From Maritalea mobilis (GTDB lineage Bacteria; Pseudomonadota; Alphaproteobacteria; Rhizobiales; Devosiaceae): a DNA stretch of 64,000 nt. The stretch is taken from positions 682,001 through 746,000 of the forward strand of contig NZ_SNYR01000002.1 of NCBI RefSeq assembly GCF_004363175.1. The letters are read 5' to 3'. The stretch's first letter is position 1. Each line of letters starts with the position of its first letter. Under the pieces are notes generated by a model that saw only the letters and a program-made list of their open reading frames with translations, did no database searches and was not told the DNA's origin. The position numbers were made by a program, and so were the translations under genes. Shown in pieces: positions 8,614-18,169 of this stretch.

Positions 8614-9324
8614 TTACATTTGGCGGAAAAATTTGACGAATAAAGCCCCTAAATCTGCCGATGATGAGGGTTTCTCCATAGAGGCGAGCGCGAAGTCGAC
8701 ATCATCTGGCGCGAACACCACCCCTTTGCGTTTTGTGAATAGGGTTGTTGAGAAATCATCTTCAAATTCGGGATGTGGTTGTACGCTGATGGCGGGCCCT
8801 TCGGGGTAATATAATCCTGCATTGGGCGTGAAGCTGCTTTGTGCAAATACCGTTGCGCTGGTAGGAGCCTCCAACACTTGGTCCTGATGAGATGCGGTGA
8901 CGTAAATTTCGTCGTCTGGCAAGGACAGTTCTGCAGGCAGATTTTGCACATGATAATGCTGTCGTCCAACGCCCCAGCCTTTGTCTGATTTGGCTACGTG
9001 ACCGCCCAGCGCTTCCGCCATGATTTGATGGCCAAAACAAATGCCCACCATCGGGATGTGGCGCGCATAGGCATCGCGAATAAAGGCTTTCAATGGTTCA
9101 ATCCAAGGCAAAGGATCATAAACGCCATGCGAACTGCCAGTGATCAAAAGAGCTTCCACATCATCAATCGATGGCAAAGGTTCATCTTCCACAATGCTGA
9201 TCACTTGATAGTCAAAATCACCGCCAGCCTTACTCAGCATGGTTTGCATCATTTCCCCATAAGTGGGGAACTCATCGCGCAGAGGTTCCGGCACAATGCC
9301 GGTTTGTAAAATAGTGATTTTCAT
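8614..9324 (-). CDS. Class I glutamine amidotransferase-like protein (GMP synthase GATase-like)
   Basis: A 236-residue stand-alone glutamine amidotransferase domain. The nucleophile elbow [15 protein letters not shown] (Cys near residue 96) and the His of SVQPHPEFE are present, so the catalytic triad appears complete. There is no synthetase half, unlike GuaA. Such proteins are annotated as GMP-synthase-like and can act as gamma-glutamyl hydrolases, for example on gamma-glutamyl-polyamines; the substrate here is not determinable. It is divergently arranged with argB and separate from the GGDEF-EAL gene, 82 bases downstream. Confidence 0.85.
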   Translation of the reverse strand: MKITILQTGIVPEPLRDEFPTYGEMMQTMLSKAGGDFDYQVISIVEDEPLPSIDDVEALLITGSSHGVYDPLPWIEPLKAFIRDAYARHIPMVGICFGHQIMAEALGGHVAKSDKGWGVGRQHYHVQNLPAELSLPDDEIYVTASHQDQVLEAPTSATVFAQSSFTPNAGLYYPEGPAISVQPHPEFEDDFSTTLFTKRKGVVFAPDDVDFALASMEKPSSSADLGALFVKFFRQM

Positions 9325-9459
9325 AAAAGCTACCTTGAAGTGACTTCCTCATCTAAGACTATTGACTTTTACCTGACAAGAGGGGTTTTAAGGTCTGGAC
9401 AAAGCGGGGCGAACCTGCACGATAGTGACAAACTCCATCATCAAGGAATCCCCACATCC

Positions 9460-10377
9460 ATGACGAGCGAACCCAAGCCGAATAAAACCAAAGAAGCCGC
9501 CATTCTCGCCCAAGCCCTGCCCTATATGCTGCGCTATGATGATCGCGTTGTGGTGGTGAAATATGGCGGCCATGCAATGGGTGACGAACATTTGGCGCGG
9601 GCTTTTGCGCGGGACATTGTGTTGCTGCGCCAGTCTGGCGTGCACCCGATTGTGGTGCATGGTGGTGGGCCGCAAATCGGCAAAATGCTTGAGCGTTTGA
9701 ACATTCAATCTGAGTTTAAAGACGGCTTGCGGGTGACCGACCAAGCCACTGTTGACGTGGTGGAAATGGTGCTCGCTGGGGCGATCAACAAACAGATCGT
9801 AACGGCCATCACCCAAGAAGGTGGCCGGGCCATTGGCCTTTGTGGCAAAGACGCGAACATGGTGACCGCCAAGAAATTGCGCCGCACCCAGATGGACCCG
9901 GATAGCAATATTGAACGCATTGTTGATCTCGGTTTTGTGGGCGAGCCAAGCGACGTGAAACCAGAGATTTTGCATCGCCTGATCTCTGAAGAAATTATCC
10001 CGGTGATTGCACCCATTGCTGCTGGCAAAAAGGGCGACACGTTCAACATTAATGCCGACACATTTGCTGGCGCAATCGCATCGGCCATGGACGCAAAACG
10101 CTTTTTGCTGTTGACCGATGTTGAGGGCGTTTTGGGCGCGGATGGCGAACTGATCGCCGACATGGATGTGGATGGTGCCCGCAAACTGATCAAAGATGGC
10201 GTGGCCAAAGGTGGCATGATCCCCAAGCTGGAGACCGCCATTTCAGCCGCTGAAAATGGGGTAGAAGCTGTCGTGATCGTGAATGGCAAAACCGAGCATG
10301 CGGTGTTATTGGAATTATTCACCGAGCATGGTGCTGGCACGCTGATTCACAAGAATAATGACGAGGTTGCTGTTTAA
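9460..10377 (+). CDS. argB: Acetylglutamate kinase
   Basis: A 305-residue amino acid kinase that phosphorylates N-acetyl-L-glutamate in the second step of arginine synthesis. It has the nucleotide loop VKYGGHAM near residue 34, the substrate loop [13 protein letters not shown], and the C-terminal [10 protein letters not shown] segment typical of ArgB. I start it at the ATG at 9460, with AAGGA at 9443-9447 upstream; an in-frame ATG at 9340 would add 40 residues unlike the family. Its TAA shares one base with the ATG of the next gene, a HAD nucleotidase, which places both in one operon as in other Rhizobiales. Confidence 0.95.
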   Translation: MTSEPKPNKTKEAAILAQALPYMLRYDDRVVVVKYGGHAMGDEHLARAFARDIVLLRQSGVHPIVVHGGGPQIGKMLERLNIQSEFKDGLRVTDQATVDVVEMVLAGAINKQIVTAITQEGGRAIGLCGKDANMVTAKKLRRTQMDPDSNIERIVDLGFVGEPSDVKPEILHRLISEEIIPVIAPIAAGKKGDTFNINADTFAGAIASAMDAKRFLLLTDVEGVLGADGELIADMDVDGARKLIKDGVAKGGMIPKLETAISAAENGVEAVVIVNGKTEHAVLLELFTEHGAGTLIHKNNDEVAV

Positions 10378-11066
10378 TGCCCCTTTCGCATGTCGACTGT
10401 TGGATCTTTGATCTCGACAATACGCTTTATCCCCGCACGTGCCGCTTGTTTGACCAAATCGACAAGCTGATCACCGCTTATGTGGTGGATGTGACCGGGT
10501 ATGATTGGGCCGATGCGCGCAAATTGCAGAAGGAATTTTTTGCAGAATATGGCACCACATTGAGCGGCCTGATGGCCACCCGCAATGTGGACCCACACCA
10601 TTATTTGCAAAAGGTGCACGACATTGACTATTCGCCCGTGGCACCAAACCCCGCTTTGATGGATGCGATCCGCGCTTTGCCGGGCCGCAAAATCATTTTC
10701 ACCAATGCTGACCGTGGCCATGCGCAAAATGTGTTGAAGCGGTTGGGCGGCGAAGATGTGTTTGAGGATATTTTCGGCATTATCGAAGCCGAATTTGCGC
10801 CGAAGCCGCACAATAATTCCTATGAGAAGTTCATCGCTAACCATGGTGTTGCGCCAACAAGCGCAGCCTTTTTTGAAGACATGGAAGTCAATTTGAAGGT
10901 GCCGCACAGCTTGGGCATGCGCACGGTTCATGTTGTGCCCGGCGCTGATTTTGACGGCAGCGAGCTGGAGCCATTTGAGCTGGAGCGCAAGGATGATGAG
11001 GAGCATATTCATCACGTGACAGATGATCTAGGCACGTTTCTCAACCCATTTGCGCGACGCGCTTAA
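10377..11066 (+). CDS. Pyrimidine 5'-nucleotidase (HAD superfamily, SDT1/PPM1-like)
   Basis: A 229-residue haloacid dehalogenase phosphatase. Motif I, WIFDLDNTLYP, carries the nucleophile Asp and the second Asp. Motif II is IIFTNADRGH, and the acidic motif IV is AFFEDMEVNL. The sequence follows the family annotated as pyrimidine 5'-nucleotidase after yeast Sdt1, which removes phosphate from UMP/CMP. It starts on the last base of argB and is co-transcribed with it. Its end overlaps the convergent WYL regulator by 4 bases. Substrate range is inferred from family membership only. Confidence 0.88.
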   Translation: MPLSHVDCWIFDLDNTLYPRTCRLFDQIDKLITAYVVDVTGYDWADARKLQKEFFAEYGTTLSGLMATRNVDPHHYLQKVHDIDYSPVAPNPALMDAIRALPGRKIIFTNADRGHAQNVLKRLGGEDVFEDIFGIIEAEFAPKPHNNSYEKFIANHGVAPTSAAFFEDMEVNLKVPHSLGMRTVHVVPGADFDGSELEPFELERKDDEEHIHHVTDDLGTFLNPFARRA

Positions 11067-11743
11067 CCCTCAAATCTTTTGAGATAGGCTTCCAAAGTTT
11101 GGTGCGGCGCGAGGGTGAACTTCTCGCGCTGCACTTGCATATCGTCGAACCGATCCATACGGAAATCGCGAAAATCTTGCCTGGTGACACACCATGCGGT
11201 CATCAACCAGATGGGACCAAAATTGGTGAGCGCCAATGGGTAGAGTTGACGCTCGCTCACCTTGTCGTCCAGCGCACGGTAGGTGACGCTCAAAATTCGG
11301 TTTTCGTCTATGGCCTTGCGCACTTGGCGCAGTTCTTTTTGCGGCATGGTGATGCCTTGAGGGGGGACCACCATCAAATGCGGGCTGTCCAATTTTTCCT
11401 GATGGCCTTGTGGCACAGCATCGCGAATTTTGGCGAGCGCTTCTTTGGCAGCAGCCGACATGTCTTTGTCGGCAATCAGCGCCAAAGTTTTCGCGCCGAG
11501 TGCCAGCGCCTCCAACTGTTCAAATGTGAAGCTTAACGGTGGCAGATCAAATTCACCCCGCAGCATAAAACCCACGCCGGGTTCGGAGTCGATGGGCGCG
11601 CCTGACCCGATCAAATGTGCCATATCGCGATAGACGGAGCGTTTAGAGATTTCCAATTTCTCTGCGATCTGCTGGGCGGTGAGCGCCCCATTGGCGGTGC
11701 GCATGATTTGGATGATACGGAATAGACGTTCGGCGCGGCGCAT
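11063..11743 (-). CDS. YafY-type transcriptional regulator (HTH_11 + WYL)
   Basis: A 226-residue DeoR-like regulator. The N-terminus holds an HTH_11 winged helix (about residues 1-60, with TAQQIAEKLEISKRSVYRDM as recognition region). The C-terminus holds a WYL domain (about 130-200, ending FRMDRFDDM), thought to bind a nucleotide or other small ligand. It is divergent from the small ABM-like gene at 11832, about 90 bases away, and its 3' end overlaps the nucleotidase gene. The divergent small monooxygenase-like gene is the natural candidate target; this is inference from layout. Confidence 0.88.
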   Translation of the reverse strand: MRRAERLFRIIQIMRTANGALTAQQIAEKLEISKRSVYRDMAHLIGSGAPIDSEPGVGFMLRGEFDLPPLSFTFEQLEALALGAKTLALIADKDMSAAAKEALAKIRDAVPQGHQEKLDSPHLMVVPPQGITMPQKELRQVRKAIDENRILSVTYRALDDKVSERQLYPLALTNFGPIWLMTAWCVTRQDFRDFRMDRFDDMQVQREKFTLAPHQTLEAYLKRFEG

Positions 11744-11831
11744 AAATTAGATCCCAACTCAACATTGTGGCCACAAGGGTGGCAACAGGGGGATGCTAAA
11801 TCGCTTTCCATCAACAGGAAAGGAAAATCAA

Positions 11832-12128
11832 ATGTCTCACGTTTTTGAAGTGGTGACGTACACCGCAAAGAATGCCGAAACTGCCCTCAAGCTGCGGCGC
11901 GACGCCATGGAACATGCCAAAGAGCTAGAGGGCTTTGTGCGTTATCATGCTTTGGTGAATGTGGAAGACCAAACTCAATTTGTCGATCTGGTGGAATGGG
12001 CAAACCTTGAGGCTGCACAGGCTGCGGCGGAGAAGGTGATGACCCTGCCCGCCTTTCAAGGCATGATGGCGGAAATTGCCAGCGTTGAAAGCATGAAGCA
12101 TTTTAGCATCGATAAAATTACCGCATAA
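11832..12128 (+). CDS. Antibiotic biosynthesis monooxygenase (ABM)-like small protein
   Basis: A 98-residue protein with the alternating short strands and helices of the dimeric alpha-beta barrel (ABM/Dabb) fold: FEVVTYTAK at the start, FVRYHALVNVEDQTQFVDLV in the middle and an Ala-rich helix after it. Members are small quinol or heme-interacting monooxygenases or simply ligand-binding dimers. I use the ATG at 11832 because it follows a strong AGGAAAGGAA ribosome site; a longer frame from 11793 would cover that site. It is divergent from the YafY-type regulator, which probably controls it. Confidence 0.65.
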   Translation: MSHVFEVVTYTAKNAETALKLRRDAMEHAKELEGFVRYHALVNVEDQTQFVDLVEWANLEAAQAAAEKVMTLPAFQGMMAEIASVESMKHFSIDKITA

Positions 12129-12130
12129 AA

Positions 12131-12152
12131 AAAAGCCCGGCATTTGCCGGGC
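12131..12152 (-). terminator. Rho-independent terminator of the LOG-family gene
   Basis: GCCCGGCA (12135-12142) and TGCCGGGC (12145-12152) form a GC-rich hairpin. On the minus strand it is followed by a run of eight T, so it ends transcription of the gene to its right. Confidence 0.85.
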
Positions 12153-12161
12153 TCAACTCGC

Positions 12162-13025
12162 TTAGCAGCCTTCGTCAGTGACTTTGGGCAAATTGTAAAA
12201 TTCGCGCACAATGCACCAGGCTTCATCGGCGGAATCGACAGTTTGGAAGAGCTCCAAATCACTTGGTGAAATGGTGCCTTCTTCGGCCAGCGCTTCAAGA
12301 TTGATGACACGAGACCAAAATTCTTTGCCGAACAGCAAGACGGGCACCCGTTCCATGCGACCGGTTTGGATAAGGGTGAGCGCTTCGAAAAACTCATCCA
12401 TGGTGCCAAAGCCGCCGGGGAACACTGCGATTACCCGCGCACGCAACAAGAAATGGATTTTGCGGGTGGCAAAATAGTGGAAGTTAAAGCAAAGATCTGG
12501 CGTGACATATTTGTTTGGCGCTTGCTCGTGCGGCAAAACGATGTTTAGGCCAATATTGGGTGCGCCAACTTCAACCGCACCTTTGCTGCCCGCTTCCATT
12601 ACGCCGGGACCGCCGCCAGTGACCACGACATATTCCTTATAATCCAAGGTTTCGGAGGTAAGCGAAGCAAGGCGGGCAAATTTGCGCGCTTCTTCATAAT
12701 ATTTGGAGTTCTTTTCCAAATTTTTCTTTTGTACGTCGTTTTTCGCCGCCCAAGCATCCTCACCCGGCGCTGGCAAACGTGCACCGCCGAACAGAACCAC
12801 GGTTGAATTGATGCCGCGTTCGGCCAACCACAATTCGGGCTTGAGGATTTCAAGCTGCAAACGAATGGGCCGCGTTTCCTCAGCGGTCATGAATTCTTCG
12901 TCAGAAAAAGCCAACTTATAGGCGGCGGCTTCTGTTTGTGGCGTACGCGGCACCCTGCGCGCGACGTTGATATCTTCTTCTGATGTGCGAAGCGACGTGT
13001 GGTGCTGTCTGCGACGTCTGGCCAT
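12162..13025 (-). CDS. LOG-family (TIGR00730) nucleotide phosphoribohydrolase
   Basis: A 287-residue protein with the LOG/lysine-decarboxylase-like Rossmann domain at about residues 120-270. The signature PGGFGTMDEFFEALTLIQTG and the upstream GGGPGVMEAGSKGA are both intact. Family members cleave the base from nucleoside 5'-monophosphates, including cytokinin precursors. The older name lysine decarboxylase is wrong for this group. The N-terminal 80 residues, starting with the basic MARRRRQHH, are an extension seen in a long subfamily. It is divergent from dapD and has its own terminator. Confidence 0.88.
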   Translation of the reverse strand: MARRRRQHHTSLRTSEEDINVARRVPRTPQTEAAAYKLAFSDEEFMTAEETRPIRLQLEILKPELWLAERGINSTVVLFGGARLPAPGEDAWAAKNDVQKKNLEKNSKYYEEARKFARLASLTSETLDYKEYVVVTGGGPGVMEAGSKGAVEVGAPNIGLNIVLPHEQAPNKYVTPDLCFNFHYFATRKIHFLLRARVIAVFPGGFGTMDEFFEALTLIQTGRMERVPVLLFGKEFWSRVINLEALAEEGTISPSDLELFQTVDSADEAWCIVREFYNLPKVTDEGC

Positions 13026-13131
13026 AAATTTCCCCTTTTAGGTGCTTCGGTTTGTTTTATCTTTGCGCGTGAAGCGTTAAAGATGTTTTGGCTTGATTGC
13101 AATTTTGCGACCAAAGCGCGAAAAAGCGAGG

Positions 13132-13159
13132 TTGACAGGTGCCCCTTGCACGCTAATGT
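13132..13159 (+). promoter_or_regulatory. Predicted promoter of dapD-dapE
   Basis: A perfect TTGACA (13132-13137) and a TAATGT (13154-13159) stand 16 bases apart, 39 bases before the dapD start. Assigned by eye. Confidence 0.55.
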
Positions 13160-13198
13160 CGCGCCAAAGAAATTGCCCATCCCTAAGGAGACCCGCTC

Positions 13199-14047
13199 AT
13201 GGATCGCGCCGAACTGGCTCAAACTATTGATAGTGCATTTGATAATCGTGATGAGATCACTTTTGCAACACAAGGTGTTGTCCGCGAAGCCGTGGAAGAA
13301 GCCCTTGAATTGATGGACCGCGGCGAAGCCCGCGTGGCCGAGCAAAATGATCAAGGCGAATGGGTGGTCAATCAATGGCTAAAAAAGGCCGTGCTTTTGT
13401 CGTTCCGTTTGAACGATATGGAAGTGATTGAAGGTGGCCCCGGTGGCGCCACATGGTGGGACAAAGTGCCGTCTAAATTTGCAGGCTGGGGCGACAATCG
13501 TTTCCGCGAAGCAGGTTTCCGCGCTGTGCCGGGCGCAATTGTGCGTAAATCAGCGCATATTGGCCGCAATGTGGTTTTGATGCCATCTTTCGTGAACCTT
13601 GGCGCCTATGTTGATGATGGCTGCATGGTGGACACATGGGCCACTGTTGGCTCTTGTGCGCAAATCGGCAAAGGCGTGCACCTTTCAGGCGGTGTGGGCA
13701 TTGGCGGCGTTTTGGAGCCGTTGCAAGCTGGTCCTGTGATCATTGAAGATGATTGCTTTATCGGCGCGCGGTCTGAAATTGTGGAAGGCGTGCGCGTGGG
13801 CAAAGGCTCTGTGATTTCCATGGGCGTATTCATTGGTCAATCCACCAAAATTGTGAACCGAGAAACTGGTGAAATTCATATGGGTGAAGTGCCGCCATAT
13901 TCTGTTGTGGTTTCTGGCTCTATGCCGGGCAAACCTTTCCCAGATGGCACACCAGGCCCAAGCCTTTATTGCGCGGTGATTGTGAAGCAGGTGGATGAGC
14001 GCACCCGCTCTAAAACCTCAATTAACGATCTGCTTCGGGAGGCGTAA
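13199..14047 (+). CDS. dapD: Tetrahydrodipicolinate N-succinyltransferase
   Basis: A 282-residue left-handed beta-helix transferase that moves succinyl from succinyl-CoA to tetrahydrodipicolinate in the lysine/diaminopimelate pathway. The N-terminal helical domain is followed by hexapeptide repeats ([17 protein letters not shown], then [17 protein letters not shown] and [12 protein letters not shown]-like repeats) and the typical C-terminal [10 protein letters not shown] region. AAGGAGA precedes the ATG. The stop is immediately followed by the GTG of dapE, so the two successive pathway enzymes are translationally linked. Confidence 0.97.
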   Translation: MDRAELAQTIDSAFDNRDEITFATQGVVREAVEEALELMDRGEARVAEQNDQGEWVVNQWLKKAVLLSFRLNDMEVIEGGPGGATWWDKVPSKFAGWGDNRFREAGFRAVPGAIVRKSAHIGRNVVLMPSFVNLGAYVDDGCMVDTWATVGSCAQIGKGVHLSGGVGIGGVLEPLQAGPVIIEDDCFIGARSEIVEGVRVGKGSVISMGVFIGQSTKIVNRETGEIHMGEVPPYSVVVSGSMPGKPFPDGTPGPSLYCAVIVKQVDERTRSKTSINDLLREA

Positions 14048-15202
14048 GTGAGTCAGGCACTCGATCTTTTACGGGATTTGATCCGCTGTAAATCGGTGAC
14101 GCCCGCCAATGATGGCGCGTTGGAAATTTTGCAAGATTTTCTGACGCCCTTGGGGTTCGAGTGCCACATGCTCACTTTTGAGGGCGACGGCTCGTATCCA
14201 GTGCAAAATCTGTTTGCGACCCGTGGCACGGGTGGCCGACACTTGCTTTTTGCCGGGCATACCGACGTGGTGCCTGTAGGTGACGAAGCGGCGTGGACAC
14301 ATGATCCCTTCAGCGCAGACGAATTAGATGGCGTAATGTGGGGCCGTGGTGCGGTGGATATGAAAAGCGGTGTTGCTGCTTTTTGCGCTGCCCTGCCTGA
14401 ACTGGTCGAGAGCGGTGAAGCCGACAAAGGCACGATCTCACTGCTGATCACCGGCGATGAAGAAAGCGATGCGGTGAATGGCACCGTGAAAGCGCTACAA
14501 TGGGCGAAAGAGCAAGGCTATCAATTTGACTTTGGCCTTGTGGGCGAGCCATCCAGCGCAGAAGAATTTGGCGATGTGGTGAAAATTGGCCGCCGTGGCT
14601 CATTGAGCTTCACCATCACTGTGACAGGCACCCAAGGCCATGTTGCCTATCCACATAAAGCGAATAATCCGCTGCCTGTGCTTTCCAAAATTGCAGCGCA
14701 GCTTTCAGATGCGACCTTGGATGAGGGCAATGAAAACTTCCAAGCGACCAATTTGGAACTGACCACCATTGATGTGGGCAATAAAGCTGGCAATGTGATC
14801 CCTGCGCGCGGGTCCATGCATGGCAATATTCGGTTCAACGACATTTGGGATGCGTTCAAGCTGGAATATTGGCTGGGCCAGCAAATTTTGGCGGTGCCTG
14901 CGAATGGCTGTGATGTGGAATTGAAAATCCATCACCCAGTGTCGCGGTCATTTGTCTCAAATGATTCAGCAGATGTAGATTTGCTCATTGAAACCGTGCA
15001 AAAACACGCCAATATAACGCCTATCCGCTCCACTGGTGGCGGCACTTCAGATGCGCGGTTTATTGCTGATTATTGCCCGGTCGCCGAATTTGGCTTGGTG
15101 GGCAAAGGCATGCACCAAGTGGACGAGCAAGTGCCTATGGCCATGGTGGAACGGCTGCAAAGCGTTTACACAGATTATGTGCGTGCCTTTTTAGAGAGCT
15201 GA
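14048..15202 (+). CDS. dapE: Succinyl-diaminopimelate desuccinylase
   Basis: A 384-residue M20 zinc peptidase that hydrolyses N-succinyl-LL-diaminopimelate. Metal-site motifs are FAGHTDVVPVGDE, WGRGAVDMKSGVAA and TGDEESDA; the C-terminal metal His lies in VGKGMHQVDE. The dimerisation domain occupies about residues 180-295. It starts at GTG directly after the dapD stop, with GGGAGG upstream, and no better ATG is present. The next small membrane protein gene begins one base after its stop, so it belongs to the same transcript. Confidence 0.96.
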   Translation: MSQALDLLRDLIRCKSVTPANDGALEILQDFLTPLGFECHMLTFEGDGSYPVQNLFATRGTGGRHLLFAGHTDVVPVGDEAAWTHDPFSADELDGVMWGRGAVDMKSGVAAFCAALPELVESGEADKGTISLLITGDEESDAVNGTVKALQWAKEQGYQFDFGLVGEPSSAEEFGDVVKIGRRGSLSFTITVTGTQGHVAYPHKANNPLPVLSKIAAQLSDATLDEGNENFQATNLELTTIDVGNKAGNVIPARGSMHGNIRFNDIWDAFKLEYWLGQQILAVPANGCDVELKIHHPVSRSFVSNDSADVDLLIETVQKHANITPIRSTGGGTSDARFIADYCPVAEFGLVGKGMHQVDEQVPMAMVERLQSVYTDYVRAFLES

Positions 15203-15203
15203 T

Positions 15204-15809
15204 ATGAATAACCGTCCCTACTTTGAAGAAATGATTGATGCGGCCAAAGGCATCTTTTCGCTGATCCGTGGGGAACAGGACAAGCTCGGCTATTTCAATT
15301 TCAGCCAAGCGGGGCTGGTGGGCAGCTTTATCGCCGTGTTTATCGGCCTGTTTCTGCAAGAGCTATTTTCCGGCCCCTCGCCCGATGGCTTTGATGTGCC
15401 TGCATGGGCCAATTTGGTCAGCTATACAATTCTCTATGCCACGCCATTTATCGTAGCCTATGGCTTTTTGAGCATTGTGGGCCAGCGCGAGCGCATGTTG
15501 CCCTATATGGTGGTCAATAACTGGGCGAGCTTCTTTTTCACCCTGATCATTGTGGCGATCTTTATTTTCCACCTGCTTGCTACGGTTGGCTATTTCATCA
15601 TTGTGATTTTGACGATCATTGTGTTTTGGCGCACATCGCGGATCATTTTGGGCTTTACGGTGCCGCAAACCATCATCTTTTTTGTGGCGACCATTATGGC
15701 GGTGCTGATTGCGGCAATGATTTCAGTGAACATCATGTTCGCGGCTGCGGGCATTGATCCAAGTACATTCTTGGACATGCAGCAGCAAACGCAACCGTCA
15801 GGCGTCTAG
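15204..15809 (+). CDS. Conserved integral membrane protein of unknown function
   Basis: A 201-residue protein with a polar N-terminus (about 30 residues) and five likely membrane helices between residues 35 and 185, ending in the polar tail LDMQQQTQPSGV. I recognise no catalytic motif; the overall pattern is reminiscent of Yip1-like membrane proteins but I would not assert this. It starts two bases after dapE, which implies co-transcription with lysine synthesis genes. Its last 12 bases overlap the end of truA on the other strand. Confidence 0.75.
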   Translation: MNNRPYFEEMIDAAKGIFSLIRGEQDKLGYFNFSQAGLVGSFIAVFIGLFLQELFSGPSPDGFDVPAWANLVSYTILYATPFIVAYGFLSIVGQRERMLPYMVVNNWASFFFTLIIVAIFIFHLLATVGYFIIVILTIIVFWRTSRIILGFTVPQTIIFFVATIMAVLIAAMISVNIMFAAAGIDPSTFLDMQQQTQPSGV

Positions 15810-16550
15810 AGACGGATAATCTACACCGATCAGATATAGCCCGTCTGGCGGCGACACAGGGCCGCACGCTGAACGATCGGCTGCATCCAATGCTGCGCGG
15901 AAATCTGCTGGCGTCCAACGGTCACGCCCTACCTCCACCAAAGAGCCCACCATGGAGCGCACTTGATTGTGCAAAAAACTACGGGCGGAGGCGAAGATAT
16001 GAATCATGTCGCCGCGCCGTTCCACGTCCAACCGATCAAGCGATCGGATGGGCGAGTTTGCCTGACATAGAGACGCCCGGAAGGTGGTGAAATCATGCTT
16101 GCCCAAAATCAATTGGGCGGCTTCATGCATTTTTGCTGCGTCAAGATCGTGCGGCACATGCCAAACGCGGTTGCGCATAATGGCTGGCCGGGCTTTGCGG
16201 TTGAGAATGATAAATTCATAATGCCGCGCCAAGGCGGAAAAGCGCGCTTCAAAACTATCAGGCACCGCTTCATAAGCGGTGATGACGATTGGATGCGGTT
16301 TGAGGTGATGGTTCATCGCCTCAGAAATACGGTAAGGATCCCACTCTTTGGAAAGGTCTAAATGGATGACCTGCCCTGTGGCATGAACGCCAGAATCTGT
16401 GCGGCCTGCGGCCTGCACCTTTACCCGCTCGCCAGAGAATTTTTCGATTGCCTTTTCAACAGCATCTTGCACGCCCATGCCATCTAACTGAGATTGCCAG
16501 CCATGATAGGGCGTGCCGAAATATTCAACCGTGAGCTTATAGCGGGGCAC
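15798..16550 (-). CDS. truA: tRNA pseudouridine(38-40) synthase TruA
   Basis: A 250-residue enzyme that converts uridines 38-40 of the tRNA anticodon arm to pseudouridine. The catalytic Asp is in AAGRTDSGVHATGQV near residue 52. The SFLHNQVRSMVGSLVEVGR segment in the C-terminal half is also characteristic. Translation starts at a GTG whose first base is the last base of the fmt stop, so it is coupled to fmt. The order def-fmt-truA is typical of Rhizobiales. Confidence 0.95.
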   Translation of the reverse strand: MPRYKLTVEYFGTPYHGWQSQLDGMGVQDAVEKAIEKFSGERVKVQAAGRTDSGVHATGQVIHLDLSKEWDPYRISEAMNHHLKPHPIVITAYEAVPDSFEARFSALARHYEFIILNRKARPAIMRNRVWHVPHDLDAAKMHEAAQLILGKHDFTTFRASLCQANSPIRSLDRLDVERRGDMIHIFASARSFLHNQVRSMVGSLVEVGRDRWTPADFRAALDAADRSACGPVSPPDGLYLIGVDYPSLDA

Positions 16551-17476
16551 TAGCGCGCCACCTTGCCCTTAAGTGAACCGGGACCGCGCAAAAATGTTTC
16601 CACATCCATCGCGCCTTTGCCTTCGCGTTGCACTGTGAGCGGCAAAATAGCACCCGATCCGCAAGCGATACGCATCTCATCATCCAGCACTGTTCCTGGC
16701 TCGCCGCTGCCTTCAGTCAAGGCGGCTTTGATGATTTTGACGCGGACAGGTTTGTCGTTGATCTCGATTTCAAACCAAGCGCCGGGGAATGGCGACAGGC
16801 CACGAATTTGGTTGTGCACTGTCTCCGCTGGTTGGGTCCAATCGATCCGAGCTTCTTTTTTGTCGATCTTTTTGGCGTAGGTTACGCCTTCGCTGGATTG
16901 AGGGGTGAAGTGCAAACTATCACGCTCTAAAGCTGATAGGGCACGGCCCATCATATCCGCACCACGGATCATCATTTCATCATGCAATTCGCCAGCGGTC
17001 ATATTGGCACTGATGGGGATTTCATCGATCAGGCCCACATCGCCCGTGTCCAGCCCTTCATCCATTCGCATGACCATAATGCCGGTTTGCGTGTCACCCG
17101 CCATGATGGCCCGCTGGATCGGGGCCGCGCCACGCCAACGGGGCAGCAATGAACCATGTAGATTGAGGCAGCCTTTTTCCGGTGCGTCCAAAATCGCCTT
17201 CGGCAGCAGCAGGCCATAGGCCAATACAACAGCAACATCGGCGTCGAGTGCTTGGAATGCTTCCACCTCAGCAGGGTCTTTGAAGTTGAGCGGTGTGCGC
17301 ACCTCCAGCCCAAAGCCTTCAGCCAATTCATGCACCGGCGATTTCCGGTCCTTTTTACCGCGGCCTGCTGGGCGCGGCGGCTGGGTGTACACGGCCACCA
17401 CATCATGACCACGGCCAATAATTTCGCTCAAAGTTGGCACGGCAATCTCTGGCGTGCCCATAAAGATGACCCGCAT
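16550..17476 (-). CDS. fmt: Methionyl-tRNA formyltransferase
   Basis: A 308-residue enzyme that formylates initiator Met-tRNA using 10-formyl-tetrahydrofolate. The N-terminal Rossmann domain begins [16 protein letters not shown]. The catalytic stretch [20 protein letters not shown] is intact, and the C-terminal tRNA-binding domain begins near residue 210. The start at 17476 is one base after the def stop, with GGGG upstream; an upstream in-frame start would overlap def and add 18 unrelated residues. It works with def in the formylation and deformylation cycle. Confidence 0.96.
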   Translation of the reverse strand: MRVIFMGTPEIAVPTLSEIIGRGHDVVAVYTQPPRPAGRGKKDRKSPVHELAEGFGLEVRTPLNFKDPAEVEAFQALDADVAVVLAYGLLLPKAILDAPEKGCLNLHGSLLPRWRGAAPIQRAIMAGDTQTGIMVMRMDEGLDTGDVGLIDEIPISANMTAGELHDEMMIRGADMMGRALSALERDSLHFTPQSSEGVTYAKKIDKKEARIDWTQPAETVHNQIRGLSPFPGAWFEIEINDKPVRVKIIKAALTEGSGEPGTVLDDEMRIACGSGAILPLTVQREGKGAMDVETFLRGPGSLKGKVAR

Positions 17477-17477
17477 A

Positions 17478-17993
17478 TTACCCCGCTGCGCGTTTGGCGA
17501 TTTTCTGGAATTTCTTGGTGACACGATCACGCTTCAGGCGCGACAGATAATCGATGAACAATTTGCCATCCAAATGGTCGATCTCGTGCTGCACGATGGT
17601 AGCTAAAAGCTCTTCTGCTTCCAGCTCTTGTTCAGCGCCCTTCTCATCAAGATATTTCACACGCACTTTCACAGGGCGTTCCACATCTTCATAATATTCA
17701 GGGATCGACAAGCAGCCTTCCTGATAGACCCACGTTTCTTCTGACGACCATGTAATTTCCGGATTGACCATGGCGATAGGGTTTGGCTCATCATCTTCTT
17801 TCGCCGGGTCCATCACGATCACCCGATGCAGCTCACCAATTTGCGGCGCAGCAAGGCCAACGCCCGGCGCGTCATACATGGTTTCAAACATATCTTTGAT
17901 CAGTGTTTTGATCTCGTCGTTCACCGCGTCAACCGGCTTGGCGACCTGGCGCAAAACATCGTTTGGGATATGCAAAATGGGGCGGATGGTCAT
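17478..17993 (-). CDS. def: Peptide deformylase
   Basis: A 171-residue metalloenzyme that removes the N-formyl group from nascent proteins. All three motifs are present: [10 protein letters not shown] (about 44-53), [10 protein letters not shown] with the metal Cys (about 92-101) and [12 protein letters not shown] with the HEXXH-type site (about 134-145). It is the first gene of the def-fmt-truA transcript and is divergent from rmuC. Confidence 0.97.
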   Translation of the reverse strand: MTIRPILHIPNDVLRQVAKPVDAVNDEIKTLIKDMFETMYDAPGVGLAAPQIGELHRVIVMDPAKEDDEPNPIAMVNPEITWSSEETWVYQEGCLSIPEYYEDVERPVKVRVKYLDEKGAEQELEAEELLATIVQHEIDHLDGKLFIDYLSRLKRDRVTKKFQKIAKRAAG

Positions 17994-18169
17994 GGTCTAA
18001 TTCTCTTGGTTCAAGTTTGGCTGCTTGGATAGGCCTATTCCTAGTTCGGGTCAAGAAATTCGGCAGATTACGTGCCTGTTACCCTTAGATATAGGCACGA
18101 TCATGACTGCGGCAATGCCACCGCTTCTTTATCGCGGCATGGGCGCACGAATCACGATATGTTCTTCTT

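Noticed and set aside
9705-10340. A 211-codon open frame on the minus strand
   Set aside because: It lies wholly antisense to argB, is rich in Ser, Thr and Ala as expected for a shadow, and has no recognisable motif.
17994-18169. Possible tRNA or small RNA gene between def and rmuC
   Set aside because: No cloverleaf or terminator can be drawn; the stretch looks like a plain divergent promoter region.
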